Source of the DNA: Candidatus Bathyarchaeota archaeon | GTDB taxonomy: Archaea; Thermoproteota; Bathyarchaeia; Bathyarchaeales; UBA233 | Reading direction: 5' to 3' | Assembly: GCA_025057795.1 (NCBI GenBank) | Contig: JANXEP010000040.1 | Span: forward strand, 33,700-97,699 | DNA: 64,000 nucleotides | Part shown: piece after piece, positions 51,698-63,604 of the stretch | How positions within the stretch are numbered: the first letter of the stretch is position 1 | How the letters are laid out: every line of letters starts with the position of its first letter | The notes under the pieces: generated by a model | Told to the model about the DNA's origin: nothing | Seen by the model: the letters and a program-made list of their open reading frames with translations, nothing else | Databases searched by the model: none | Program-made: the position numbers and the translations under genes

Positions 51698-54109
51698 TTA
51701 GGCCTGTTGGATCGGACCCAGCTTTTCCACCCTTTCAGTCATCATTCTTGCGGCTTCGGCGAATTTGTCCCCTTCAATGTAGACTAGATGGAACATTTCA
51801 AGCCTTTCGGGTTCTATGCCATACGCATTAAGCAGCATTTTAGCCAATTCAACCTTCTTCTTGGCTTTTTGACTTCCAACTTCGTAGTGGCAGCCGTCCG
51901 GCTTGCATCCCACAATAATGACGCCTTGGGCTCCAGCCTTGAAAGCTTCTAGGATGTGCTGCACTTGAACTACGCCTGTGCATGGAACTTTTAGAACTCT
52001 AACGTTTGCTGGATAGCTCATCATAGCCATCCCAGAAGAGTCTACAGCGGCGTGGCCGCATTCCGAGCAGGTTATAGCCAAAACTAGCGGTTTAGATGTT
52101 CCATTGATGGAGAGCAGAGCCTTTATTTGAGCGTATATTTGTTCTGGTTTCAGGTGGCTAAGTTCTATGGCGCCAACTGGACATGTGCCAACACAGACGC
52201 CGCACCCTTCGCATAGGAGTTCTGAAACTTTTGCAACAAAATGCCCGTCCCCTTTTGGTACAAGGCTTATAGCGCCATAGGGGCACGTTACGGGACAGAA
52301 TTCGCAGTCGCCGCAGTAATCGTCGTTCACAAAGGCAACTTTCAAGTCTTTCACTATTTTGCCTTGAGTGAGAAATTTGGCTGCTTTTACAGCCGCTGAG
52401 TGGGCATGCAGCGAAGATGTCGGTGCGTCTTTGGGGAAGGTGGCGCCTCCACAGAGGAATATCCCCCTACGCTTGGTTTCCGTCGGCCTGAGTTTGGCGT
52501 TATATTCTTTGAAGAAACCGTCTTGGTCTAGTTCTAAGCCGAGGATTTCCGCAAGCTTTTTAGATTCTTCATGTGGAACCATGGCTGTGGCGAGCACAAC
52601 CAGGTCGGCTTCAAGCTCCAAAAGTCTCCTTAAGAGTTCGTCTTCAACCTCAACAACCAAGGTGTTCGTGGAGGGGTCGTGGAGGATTTCGGCGGGTCTC
52701 CCTTTAACAAACTTTATTCCCATTTCTCTGGCTTTTTCGTAATAGTATTCATGTTCCCTTCCAGTGGTTCTTATGTCTATGTAGCATATGGTTATGTCCG
52801 TGTCTGGATATGCCTCCTTTATTAGAGTGGCGTGTTTTAGGGATATCATGCAGCATATGCTGGAACAGTATGGGTTCCAACGCCTGTCCCTTGAGCCTAC
52901 ACACTGCACGAATACTATGCGCTTTGCGGTTTTCTTGTCTGAAGGCTTAACGATTACGCCGTTTGTAGGTCCAAAAGCATCAATCATCCTTGCAAGCTCT
53001 AAATGCGTTATAACGTCTGGATACTCGCCATAGTGATACTCCCTTATTACGCTTGGGTCGTATTCCCTAAAGCCTGTAGCCACTATTATGCCGCCCACGT
53101 TAAGCGTTACCTGTTCCGGTCTTTGGTTTAGCTCAACGGCTTTTGTGGGACAGACCTCAACACATTTGGCGCAGTTATAAAACTTGCAAGCTTTCTCGTC
53201 AATAACGTACGCTGGCGGGTAAACCAAGGGAGTGTTTATGTAGATGGCTTTGCGGGTTTTAAGCTTAGCATTGTACTCGTCTGGAACTTCTACGGGGCAA
53301 ACTGTGGTGCATAAATCGCACGCCACACACTTCTTTTCGTTTACGTATCTGGGTTTACGTTCCACAGTAACCTTATAGTTTCCCGGGGCTCCCTCAACGT
53401 TCACGACTTTTGAGTTTGTGAGGATGTTTAGGTTTGGTATCTCTGAAAATCCAGAGCGGTAAACGCACTTTCTTGATGTGTGGGTTACGGTTTTTAGATC
53501 TGCCGCTGGAGATTGTATGCATATGGCGCAGTCGTCTGTGGGGAAGAAACGCCCAGCCTTGGCGGCTAAACCGCCTAGGAAGGGCTCTTTCTCAACCAAG
53601 TACACCTGGAAGCCCATTTCAGCCAAGTCTTCGGCTGCTTGCATCCCAGCTATTCCGCCGCCTATAACTAGAACAGATTTGACCGCTGGAAACTCAGCCT
53701 TTTCGATGGGTTCAAGGAGCTTAGCCTTTTCGATGGCGGCTAAAAGCATTGCTTTAGCTTTTTCCGTGGCTTCTGAGGGTGTGTCACGGTGAGGCCAAGC
53801 GCAGTGGTCCTTTAAGTCTAGAACCTCCACTAAATGTGGGTTAAGGCCCGCCTCCTCGACGGCTTTTGCTATGGCTATTTCGCTGATTTTAGGGATTCCT
53901 TCCGCCACAACAACACGGTTTATTTTTTTATCTTTCACGGCGTCAACTATTGTTCGGAGGCCTTGGCCGCGCCAAAACTCGCTGCCCCTTGCAACAAGGG
54001 TTACTCCTTGAATGTTTTTTACGAAGTTTGCTAAGGCATCGAAATCCAAGATTTTTGAGAGTTGCCCTCCATGGTCTGATAGGAAGACTCCGACTTTTAC
54101 CTCTTCCAT
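51698..54109 (-). CDS. HdrA-MvhD fusion, cluster 2
   Basis: 803 aa. A HdrA body with FAD domain (VLVIGGGIAGMQAAEDLAEM), inserted ferredoxin motif (CVACDLCTTVCP) and C-terminal motifs (CGDCEFCPVTCP, CEGCGVCVGTCP) is fused at about residue 670 to an MvhD domain (LVLAITCSECGHAAVD, LKVPCTGVVQ, VGCKPDGCHYEVG). This fusion saves the separate MvhD of cluster 1. The N-terminal HdrA segment has lost its cluster cysteines: FLSDHGGQL replaces the CHCG motif, and ARGSEFW and VVAEGIPKIS replace the later Cys sites. AGAGGTGAAG lies before the ATG, overlapping the mvhA stop. Confidence 0.92.
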   Translation of the reverse strand: MEEVKVGVFLSDHGGQLSKILDFDALANFVKNIQGVTLVARGSEFWRGQGLRTIVDAVKDKKINRVVVAEGIPKISEIAIAKAVEEAGLNPHLVEVLDLKDHCAWPHRDTPSEATEKAKAMLLAAIEKAKLLEPIEKAEFPAVKSVLVIGGGIAGMQAAEDLAEMGFQVYLVEKEPFLGGLAAKAGRFFPTDDCAICIQSPAADLKTVTHTSRKCVYRSGFSEIPNLNILTNSKVVNVEGAPGNYKVTVERKPRYVNEKKCVACDLCTTVCPVEVPDEYNAKLKTRKAIYINTPLVYPPAYVIDEKACKFYNCAKCVEVCPTKAVELNQRPEQVTLNVGGIIVATGFREYDPSVIREYHYGEYPDVITHLELARMIDAFGPTNGVIVKPSDKKTAKRIVFVQCVGSRDRRWNPYCSSICCMISLKHATLIKEAYPDTDITICYIDIRTTGREHEYYYEKAREMGIKFVKGRPAEILHDPSTNTLVVEVEDELLRRLLELEADLVVLATAMVPHEESKKLAEILGLELDQDGFFKEYNAKLRPTETKRRGIFLCGGATFPKDAPTSSLHAHSAAVKAAKFLTQGKIVKDLKVAFVNDDYCGDCEFCPVTCPYGAISLVPKGDGHFVAKVSELLCEGCGVCVGTCPVGAIELSHLKPEQIYAQIKALLSINGTSKPLVLAITCSECGHAAVDSSGMAMMSYPANVRVLKVPCTGVVQVQHILEAFKAGAQGVIIVGCKPDGCHYEVGSQKAKKKVELAKMLLNAYGIEPERLEMFHLVYIEGDKFAEAARMMTERVEKLGPIQQA

Positions 54110-54115
54110 TTTGCT

Positions 54116-55573
54116 TCACCTCTTTAAGGTTTGGATTAAACGCTTTTGACTATCATATATCTCCACTTCTAAGGGCATTTGCCCAACTGCAAAATGCGTG
54201 GCGCATGCAAAACAGGGGTCATAAGCCCTGAAAGCCATCTCTACCATGTTTAATATTCCATCAGTAACCTTACCCCCCTTGATAAGTCCTTTAGCGGCAT
54301 TTCTGATGGATAGGCATATGCTCGGCGCATTGTGCACCGTCGCCACTATGAGGTTTACTTTTTTGGCTAAAGCGTTCTCATCAAGCTGGTAATGGTGTAT
54401 AAGTGTGCCCCTTGCGGCTTCAACTATTCCAACACCTTCGCCTGGTTTTCCAGGTTTGCCGCGTACATTTTTGCTTGTTATTTCGGGGTCTGTTACAAGT
54501 TCTAGGGCGCGCTCAGCCGCATATAAAAGCTCTATAAGCCTTGCCCAGTGGTAAGCCAAAGTGTTATGGACGGGTTTCCCGCCCAGCGTAGCATACATCC
54601 TTTCATATTCCGCTTGAGCCAACGGTGTTGCCATTCCATCTGCCGCATTTAGCCTTCCAAGGGGGCCTACGCGGTATAAGCCGCTTTCAGGGCCATCCAC
54701 TAGACCTTTCCAGCCCACCTTCTTCAAGAATGGAAGCTTCACATATGTCCAGGGTTCAACATGCTCCTCTATAACGTCCAAATATTCCCCTGGAGAAAAC
54801 TTAACGAACTCTTTTCCTTCCGGGTCGACCACCCTCACTTTTCCGTCGTAAAAGTTCACCTTGTTGTTTTTATCAACGGTTCCCATGTAGTATGTTTTCA
54901 GGGTGTAAGGCTCGCTTTTAATTAGGCTCACATAGTCTGTGTTTTTCAAAACTATGTCGTCGAAAAGTTTGAGGGAGAACTTGGCGAATTCAATGAAGCT
55001 TCTAACCATCCTTTCTATTTCCCGTCTTTCCTCTTCGGAAATAGGCCGCGCAATTCCACCGGGGATGCATGCGCTCACTGGGTGGGTGGCTTTCCCGCCC
55101 ATGATTTCAGTTATTTTTTGCCCGTAAGCTCTATGCTTAATCACTTCTTTGGCGATTTCTAGGCCGGCTTTCTCAATAACGCCTAAAATGTTGCGTTTTT
55201 CCGGCGGCGCATGTGGCCCAACGACAAAGTCCGGACCGCCAAGATAGTAGAAGTGCAAGGTATGGTCGTAGAGGTAATAGCCGCAGTACATTAACTCACG
55301 GAGCTTTTTGGCTGGTTCTGGAGGTTCCACATTGAAAGCTGCGTCTAAGGCTTTAGCGCCAGCCATGTGATGGGCCACTGGGCAGACTCCGCATATGCGC
55401 GTTGTTATTATTGGCAGGTCTTCGGCTCTTCTGCCCTCGCAGAATTTTTCAAAACCGCGAAGTTCTGGAACTTGGAAATATGCCTCGTCTACATCGCCTT
55501 CATCATTCAGAAATATAGTTATTTTTCCGTGGCCTTCAAGTCTTGTCACGGGGTTTATTATTATCTCTTTCAT
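54116..55573 (-). CDS. mvhA: [NiFe] hydrogenase large subunit (MvhA type), cluster 2
   Basis: 485 aa, closely similar to the cluster 1 subunit over its whole length. Nickel ligands are intact in RICGVCP and DPCFACATH, and a cleavable tail follows. It overlaps mvhG by 4 bp. Because no second protease or hyp set is present here, maturation probably uses the genes at 32-37 kb. Confidence 0.95.
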   Translation of the reverse strand: MKEIIINPVTRLEGHGKITIFLNDEGDVDEAYFQVPELRGFEKFCEGRRAEDLPIITTRICGVCPVAHHMAGAKALDAAFNVEPPEPAKKLRELMYCGYYLYDHTLHFYYLGGPDFVVGPHAPPEKRNILGVIEKAGLEIAKEVIKHRAYGQKITEIMGGKATHPVSACIPGGIARPISEEERREIERMVRSFIEFAKFSLKLFDDIVLKNTDYVSLIKSEPYTLKTYYMGTVDKNNKVNFYDGKVRVVDPEGKEFVKFSPGEYLDVIEEHVEPWTYVKLPFLKKVGWKGLVDGPESGLYRVGPLGRLNAADGMATPLAQAEYERMYATLGGKPVHNTLAYHWARLIELLYAAERALELVTDPEITSKNVRGKPGKPGEGVGIVEAARGTLIHHYQLDENALAKKVNLIVATVHNAPSICLSIRNAAKGLIKGGKVTDGILNMVEMAFRAYDPCFACATHFAVGQMPLEVEIYDSQKRLIQTLKR

Positions 55574-56511
55574 TTGCGCATAACCCTCCTTCGTAGAATC
55601 GAATTTGCAAGGGAATACTTGTAAAAGGTGCCTACAGGATCAACAACCTGCTCAATTACTTCGGGGTCTGCGGCTATGGATGCGAAGGCGCTCATCATGG
55701 CTGCGCCTTGATCTAGCACTTTCGGCGGTGGGCCGCCGCATCCAGTGCAAGGTATGTTAGCCTTCAAACATTGAGCCCCACAGCCCCCGCGGGTTGCCGG
55801 GCCCATGCATATAACACATTGGTCAAGGAAGCACGTTTTGAAGTCGTCTTCGATTTCGTAGACTCTTTTTACTTGAGAGATTTTTCTCTCCTTTTTCTCT
55901 CTTGGGCATTCGTCGCATACTGCCTTATTAAGCAGGAAGCTTGAGCCTTTAGGCGGCAGTTTGCCGCTTAAAATTGCCTCTAAAGCCTCAATGATCCTCG
56001 GAACAGGAGGCGGACAGCCTGAAATAAAGTAATCAACATCAACAGTTTGCGATAACGTTTTAACTGTATCGTAAAATTCTGGAAGCTCAAGTTCCCCCTG
56101 TGCAACCCTAAAACTGGTCTGGGGAGTTACGCCTTTGGGATTGTTCGTTGAAGGTGTTTCAAAGTATGCTCTTTCAAAAATTTTCTCCTTGTCCCATAGG
56201 TTGCCAAGGCCTATGACGCACCCGTCGCAGGCGCATGAACCGAAAGCCACTAAAACCTTTGACTTCCTTCTCAAAAGTTTAGCCATGTGCTCGTTTTCCT
56301 CGTTCCTTATGGCACCGTTAAAGAAGCATACGTCTATGCTTTTATCAGGCATGGCTTCAACATCCTTGTACTTGATGTCCAAAGCTACAGGCCAAAAAAC
56401 AAGATCTGCCTTTGCCACAACATCCAAGATTTTTTCGTTTATGTCCAACACAGCGATTTCGCATCCGCCACAGCTTGCCGCCCAATAAAAGGCGAATTTC
56501 AGTTTCCCCAT
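55570..56511 (-). CDS. mvhG: [NiFe] hydrogenase small subunit (MvhG type), cluster 2
   Basis: 313 aa, with [42 protein letters not shown] and [11 protein letters not shown] for cluster binding. It begins the cluster 2 operon (mvhG, mvhA, hdrA-mvhD, hdrC, hdrB). GGTGAG precedes the ATG. Confidence 0.94.
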   Translation of the reverse strand: MGKLKFAFYWAASCGGCEIAVLDINEKILDVVAKADLVFWPVALDIKYKDVEAMPDKSIDVCFFNGAIRNEENEHMAKLLRRKSKVLVAFGSCACDGCVIGLGNLWDKEKIFERAYFETPSTNNPKGVTPQTSFRVAQGELELPEFYDTVKTLSQTVDVDYFISGCPPPVPRIIEALEAILSGKLPPKGSSFLLNKAVCDECPREKKERKISQVKRVYEIEDDFKTCFLDQCVICMGPATRGGCGAQCLKANIPCTGCGGPPPKVLDQGAAMMSAFASIAADPEVIEQVVDPVGTFYKYSLANSILRRRVMRK

Positions 56512-56811
56512 TTTCTCACCATTTTCAACACGTTCCCTTTCAATAAAAGAATTAGAATATTTGTAGTTTCCTTAATTTAAGTTTAGCTCAGTAAATAGAA
56601 AATATATAATGCTAAATTTAGCGCATATTCGAATTAAGCCAGCCTTTTCAATCCTTGCTATTTTCCTTCCATAATCGACGTTGCGGCTGCGCACCCTAAG
56701 GGGCTGAAAAACTTTTAGTAGGTAACGCGCTCGAATAGTGGACAAAGGATGGCCTACTGATGGGTCTGTAGGATTTTGTCGGAATTCGCCAAGTCAGTGT
56801 GGCCGAGCAAA
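56512..56811 (-). promoter_or_regulatory. Upstream region of the cluster 2 operon
   Basis: A 300-bp gap with no gene that I can support. On the minus strand a TATA-like ATTATATATT (56601-56610) lies about 90 bp before mvhG. Directly upstream of it is a perfect 12-bp palindrome, GCTAAATTTAGC (56611-56622), at the position of a BRE or an operator. The part from 56640 to 56811 shows nothing specific. Confidence 0.4.
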
Positions 56812-59062
<2,251 letters not shown>

Positions 59063-59183
59063 TTTAAAGCCTCAAATTGGCTGATCGGTTCAAGCGAATT
59101 TTGAAATAAAAACTGAAGTAAACATAGCGTATAAAAAGTTATCTATTTTCCGCAGCTCTTTCTAACGGAAAAGTTTGGGAACT

Positions 59184-60113
59184 TTAGCGGTAGTATGGAC
59201 GCCTAATATAGCCGTAAGCCTCCATGGCGGCTGTTATACCTTGTCCTACCGCGGTTCCAACTTGTTTAAATGGGTGGTTAGTGACATCGCCGGCCGCGTA
59301 AACGCCAAGAATGTTCGTTTGCTGGTGTATATCGACTTTTATGTATCCATTCTCATCCACCTCAACTCCTGCTTCTCTTGCCAGCTGGCTGTTGGGGACC
59401 TCTCCGACTTGAACGAATATTCCTTCGACAGGCATTTCCTTAATTTCTCCAGTTTTGTTGTTGTACAAAACTGCCTTACTCACAAGTTTCTCGCCTTTAA
59501 TCTCCTTCAACTCGGTATTCCATAAAACTTCAACGTTGCTTTTTCCAATCAACGCCTTCACAAGGGCTTCTTCAGCGCGGAATGAACTTCTTCGGTGGAC
59601 AACTTTAACTTCTGAAACGATATCCGACAAGTAGAGAGCCGTGGCAACAGCGGAATTTCCGCCACCTACCACTAGAACACGTTTGCCCTTAAAAAGAGGC
59701 CCGTCACAGATCCCGCAATGGGTAACGCCTCTCCCCTTAAACTCCGCCTCTCCAGGAACACCCAGTTCGCGGTGGCTTGTGCCTGAAGCGATTATGACAG
59801 CCTTAGCCCTATAAACGCCTTTATCTGTTTTAACAATTTTATCCTCACCGTTAAGGTTTAGGCTGACAACTTTTTCAAATTCACGGATTGCTGCACCCAA
59901 ACTCCGACACTGCGCCGCTATTTTCTGAGCTAGCTCCATGCCGCTTATCCTTTCGAAGCCTGGATAGTTCTCAATTATGGGTGCATTTACGACTGTGCCT
60001 CCAGCCATCTTCTCTTCCATAATTAATGTTTTTAATCCGCTTCGAACTCCATAAATCCCAGCAGTTAGGCCTGCAACTCCTGCACCAATTATTATCAAAT
60101 CCCAGTTTTCCAT
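59184..60113 (-). CDS. trxB: Thioredoxin-disulfide reductase family protein
   Basis: Reduces thioredoxin-type proteins with a flavin and NAD(P)H. 309 aa. FAD site LIIIGAGVAGLTAGIYGVRS, redox-active Cys pair in THCGICDGPLF, NADPH-binding VLVVGGGNSAVATALYL with the HRR motif, and C-terminal GVYAAGDVTNHPFKQ. GAGGCTGG precedes the ATG. It diverges from leuS. It could deliver electrons to small disulfide proteins; no thioredoxin gene is in the window. Confidence 0.92.
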   Translation of the reverse strand: MENWDLIIIGAGVAGLTAGIYGVRSGLKTLIMEEKMAGGTVVNAPIIENYPGFERISGMELAQKIAAQCRSLGAAIREFEKVVSLNLNGEDKIVKTDKGVYRAKAVIIASGTSHRELGVPGEAEFKGRGVTHCGICDGPLFKGKRVLVVGGGNSAVATALYLSDIVSEVKVVHRRSSFRAEEALVKALIGKSNVEVLWNTELKEIKGEKLVSKAVLYNNKTGEIKEMPVEGIFVQVGEVPNSQLAREAGVEVDENGYIKVDIHQQTNILGVYAAGDVTNHPFKQVGTAVGQGITAAMEAYGYIRRPYYR

Positions 60114-60296
60114 AAATCCAGCCTCTATAAAAGTTCATCGCAAATTAAAATATTAGATTTATGAGGCGTGATGAAGGGTAAAGGTTTAATGCGAGCCGCG
60201 TACAACTTTAGTCTAAGGTGTAAATAATGGGGGATCGATTTCTCCATAGACAAAAACAAAACGTTTAATACCCTTCAACACGGTTCAGAAAATTTT

Positions 60297-63200
60297 ATGG
60301 AAGTTCTTAGGCGAATCGAAGAAAAATGGCAGAAGCGCTGGGAAGAAGCTAAAATTTTTGAGGCGAACCCGGACCCCTCAAAGCCGAAATTTTTCATTAC
60401 AGTGGCTTACCCTTACCCAAACTCGCCGCAGCATATAGGCCACGCGCGAACATACACATTGGCTGACGTGCATGCCCGGTATATGCGAATGCGTGGCTAC
60501 AACGTTCTTTTGCCCATGGCATTCCATTACACTGGCACGCCTGTTTTGGCTATGGCTAAGCGCCTTGCGGAAGGCGACGAAGAACTGACAAAGGACTTTG
60601 TAGAGGTCTATAAGGTTCCAAGGGAAAAACTGAAAGAATTAACGGATCCGCTTGCCATGGCACGGTACTTCCATGAGGAAATCAAAGAGGGAATGAAGCG
60701 GATAGGCTATTCTATAGACTGGAGACGCGAATTCACCACGATAGACCCCCAATACAACCGTTTTATAGAATGGCAGTTCCACAAGCTTCACCAAGCAGGA
60801 TACATAACCCGCGGAAGCCATCCCGTTGGTTGGTGTCCAAAAGACGGAAACCCTGTAGGGCAACACGACACTATAGGCGATGTAGAACCTGAAATAGGAG
60901 ATTTCACCTTAATAAAGTTCAAGCATGAGGAGTGGGTTCTCCCGACCGCCACATTGCGCCCAGAAACAGTTTTCGGGGTTACAAACATATGGCTGAACCC
61001 GAAAACAAGATACGTTAAAGCCTTAGTTGATGGTGAAAAATGGATAGTAAGCCAAGAATGCGCAGAAAAGCTGACTTTCCAAAACCGCAAAGTCACGGTG
61101 CTGGAAAACTTTGAAGGAAAAGCACTTATAGGAAAATTTGCTGAAAATCCAGCAACAAACAGCAGAGTCTTAATTTTACCCGCGGACTTTGTTGACCCAA
61201 AAAACGCAACTGGAGTTGTTATGTCTGTACCGGGGCACGCTCCATACGATTATGTTGCCCTAGAAAACATTAAAGCAAACGTGGCGCAGCTTAGGGAGTA
61301 CAAGCTTGACGCGGGAATTGTAAACGCCATAAAGCCCATCTCAATAATTGAGGTTCCTTCATATTCTGAAATTCCAGCTGAAGACGTGGTCAGGAGGATG
61401 GGCATACGGGAACAGACAGACCCCAAACTGGAGGACGCTACTAGGGAGGTTTACAGGCATGAATTCCATAATGGAAGAATGAAAAGCAATACTGGAAAGT
61501 ATTCAGGGTTGCCTGTTGCTGAAGCTAAAGAGAAGGTTAAACAAAACCTAATAGCCGAAGGCAAAGCCACCATAATGTACGAACTTTTAAACAAGCCTGT
61601 TAAATGCCGCTGCGGAACGGAATGCGTAGTGAAAATTTTTGAAGACCAATGGTTTATAGACTATGGAAAACCAGAATGGAAAGCCTTAGCCCGTAAATGC
61701 TTAGAGAATATGCAAATTTTACCCGAAGAACTCCGCGATGAGTATAATTATGTAATAGACTGGCTTCACGAAAAAGCATGCGCCAGAAAGTCTGGCTTAG
61801 GAACAAGACTGCCTTGGGATCCCCAATGGATTATTGAATCCCTCTCAGACTCAACCATTTACATGGCCTATTACACTATAGCGAGGTATATTAAAGAGTA
61901 TGGAATTCAACCAAACCAGCTAACGAACGAAGTTTTTGATTACATCTTTCTTGGCGTTGGAAACGCTGAGGAGGTTGCCAAAAAAGCCGGGGTAAATGAG
62001 GACACCCTTGAAAAAATGCGTGGAGAATTTCTCTACTTTTATCCGCTGGATAGCAGACATTCAGCCCACGAGTTGATACCGAACCATTTGACCTTCATGA
62101 TATTTAACCACACGGCTATATTCCCAGAAAACCTTTGGCCGCGTCAAATAGTGACAAACGGCCACGTGACGATGGAGGGGCAAAAGATGAGTAAATCCTT
62201 CGGCAACATAATACCGCTTAGGGAAGGCCTTGCAATGTTTGGGGCTGACCCTATAAGGCTAAGCGTTTTAGCCACTGCGGAACTATTGCAGGACGCCGAT
62301 TTCAGCCCCTCAATTGCCAAGGCCATGCGGGATAGGCTGGAACGCCTTTACAACTTTGTGGTCGAAACGTCTAAGGCTTCTGAAGGAGAGAGTTCTGAAG
62401 AACTTGCACCCGTCGATAGGTGGATGCTCAGCCGACTGCAGGGGCATATTAAAAAGGCTACAGAATCCATGGAAAAATTGGCTGTCCGTAAGGTCATCCA
62501 AACGATTATTTTTGAGCTGGAGCAAGACCTGCAGTGGTACCAGAAACGCGCAAAAGCCAGCAAGAAAAGCGTATCAGCCAGCATCACTAAAGAAGTGTTA
62601 AAGACTCAAATACAAATGCTGGCTCCTTTTGCGCCTCACATATGCGAGGAACTATGGGATATTATAGGTGGAAAAAGCTTTGTATCCCTAAGCCCATGGC
62701 CCAAGCCTGACGAAACGAAAGTGGATGTTAAGGCAGAGGAAATGGAAGCTTTTATAGGCAGTTTGCTTGAGGACACCTTAAACATCGTAAAGGCGACGGG
62801 CATAACCCCCAAAAAAGTGTTTTATTACACTGCAGCTTCATGGAAATGGCAAGTATACACAAACGCCCTTGAATTAGCCAAGTCCGAAAAGCTTGTGCAA
62901 AGCAGCCTAATTAGGAAGCTGTTCGAGGACCAGAATTTAAGAGCTAAAGCCAAAGAAACAGCAGAATTTGCAGCCAAAATTGTAGAGGAAATTAATCGCA
63001 CTCCCGTTGAAAAAAGGCAGAGGTTGCTAAACATCCGAGCAGAAGACGAGGAGCAAACGCTGAGAGACGCTGGAAATTTCATAAAAAGGGAAATTAATGC
63101 TGAAATACACTTTTACGACGAGGAAGACCCAGAGCGCTATGACCCCCAAAACAGGGCTCGCTTGGCTAAGCCCCTGCGGCCGGCAATTTACATCGAATAA
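60297..63200 (+). CDS. leuS: Leucyl-tRNA synthetase, archaeal type
   Basis: Charges tRNA-Leu. 967 aa, the usual archaeal/eukaryotic-type length. Class I signatures: HIGH-type PQHIGHARTYT near residue 40, the editing-domain insertion (VLPTATLRPETVFGVTNIW and VMSVPGHAPYDYVAL), and KMSKS (GQKMSKSFGN). A TATA-like CGTTTAATAC about 30 nt upstream implies a leaderless mRNA starting at the ATG. Confidence 0.96.
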   Translation: MEVLRRIEEKWQKRWEEAKIFEANPDPSKPKFFITVAYPYPNSPQHIGHARTYTLADVHARYMRMRGYNVLLPMAFHYTGTPVLAMAKRLAEGDEELTKDFVEVYKVPREKLKELTDPLAMARYFHEEIKEGMKRIGYSIDWRREFTTIDPQYNRFIEWQFHKLHQAGYITRGSHPVGWCPKDGNPVGQHDTIGDVEPEIGDFTLIKFKHEEWVLPTATLRPETVFGVTNIWLNPKTRYVKALVDGEKWIVSQECAEKLTFQNRKVTVLENFEGKALIGKFAENPATNSRVLILPADFVDPKNATGVVMSVPGHAPYDYVALENIKANVAQLREYKLDAGIVNAIKPISIIEVPSYSEIPAEDVVRRMGIREQTDPKLEDATREVYRHEFHNGRMKSNTGKYSGLPVAEAKEKVKQNLIAEGKATIMYELLNKPVKCRCGTECVVKIFEDQWFIDYGKPEWKALARKCLENMQILPEELRDEYNYVIDWLHEKACARKSGLGTRLPWDPQWIIESLSDSTIYMAYYTIARYIKEYGIQPNQLTNEVFDYIFLGVGNAEEVAKKAGVNEDTLEKMRGEFLYFYPLDSRHSAHELIPNHLTFMIFNHTAIFPENLWPRQIVTNGHVTMEGQKMSKSFGNIIPLREGLAMFGADPIRLSVLATAELLQDADFSPSIAKAMRDRLERLYNFVVETSKASEGESSEELAPVDRWMLSRLQGHIKKATESMEKLAVRKVIQTIIFELEQDLQWYQKRAKASKKSVSASITKEVLKTQIQMLAPFAPHICEELWDIIGGKSFVSLSPWPKPDETKVDVKAEEMEAFIGSLLEDTLNIVKATGITPKKVFYYTAASWKWQVYTNALELAKSEKLVQSSLIRKLFEDQNLRAKAKETAEFAAKIVEEINRTPVEKRQRLLNIRAEDEEQTLRDAGNFIKREINAEIHFYDEEDPERYDPQNRARLAKPLRPAIYIE

Positions 63201-63295
63201 CACAAAAACTGACCGATCTAAGGTTTCATTAAAAACAGCCATTTCCAAGGTTTATTTAAGATAAACCTATATTTCAACGTTTAACACTATGGATT

Positions 63296-63595
63296 CTAGG
63301 GGTCCGTGGCGCAGCTTGGACAAGGACTGAAACTCCAGAAAGCGCGTCGGCCTTCTAAGCCGGAGATCCCGGGTTCAAGTCCCGGCGGACCCGCTCCAAA
63401 ACCTACGGTTCTGGAGACTCCCTTGCTTGTTTCGGCTGTTGCGGTTTGGTTTGAAGTTATTTGTCTATTAGCGTTTTCTAATGCATTTATGTAAAGTTTT
63501 AAAGCGTTTTCACAGCATTGTGAAATGTTTAAACCCAGCTTTTTAGCTTTTTCAACGATTTCGCTTTCAATTGACAAGGTTAATTTTGTTTTCAC
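63296..63595 (-). pseudogene. Integrase N-terminal fragment int(N)-like ORF reading into tRNA-Arg
   Basis: 99 codons from a GTG at 63595 (GGTGAT upstream). Residues 1-45 resemble a ribbon-helix-helix/CcdA-like domain (MKTKLTLSIESEIVEKAKKL, then NISQCCENALKLYI). From about residue 68 the frame runs antisense through the whole tRNA, giving PPGLEPGISGLEGRRA, a tRNA-derived peptide often seen in archaeal integrases encoded across tRNA genes. The frame stops at 63296, just past the tRNA 5' end. This is what remains when an SSV-type element splits its integrase on insertion. The tyrosine recombinase catalytic part is not here. Alternatively, only the RHH part is a functional small protein. Confidence 0.65.
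63300..63393 (+). tRNA. tRNA-Arg (UCU) with an extra ~19 nt in the D loop
   Basis: The acceptor stem GGGTCCG/CGGACCC, anticodon stem TCGGC/GCCGG with loop CTTCTAA (anticodon TCT) and T arm CCGGG-TTCAAGT-CCCGG are all intact. The D stem GCGC/GCGC (63309-63312, 63342-63345) encloses 29 nt instead of about 10, so about 19 nt (roughly 63322-63340) are extra. TTGGA/TCCAG can pair around the insert, which may be a small archaeal intron removed by the splicing endonuclease. Exact intron ends are uncertain. No CCA is encoded. A TATA-like CCTATATTT lies at about 63266-63274. Confidence 0.88.
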
Positions 63596-63604
63596 ACAAT
63601 CACC

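Noticed and set aside
37584..56511. Cluster 2 as an assembly duplication of cluster 1
   Set aside because: Gene order, domain fusions and DNA sequence differ throughout; only the hydrogenase subunits are closely similar at the protein level.
18200..56511. A methanogenesis locus
   Set aside because: Ftr, Mtd and Hdr-Mvh are shared with non-methanogens; no mcr, mtr or methyltransferase genes are present in the window.
56640..56811. Possible small RNA in the gap before the second Hdr-Mvh operon
   Set aside because: I looked for box C/D-like motifs and long stems and found only a short CCTAC/GTAGG pairing, which is not enough to call an RNA gene.
63306..63494. Plus-strand 62-codon open frame starting in the tRNA
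   Set aside because: It begins inside tRNA-Arg, has no ribosome site, and runs antisense to the RHH/int(N) frame, which has a recognisable domain.
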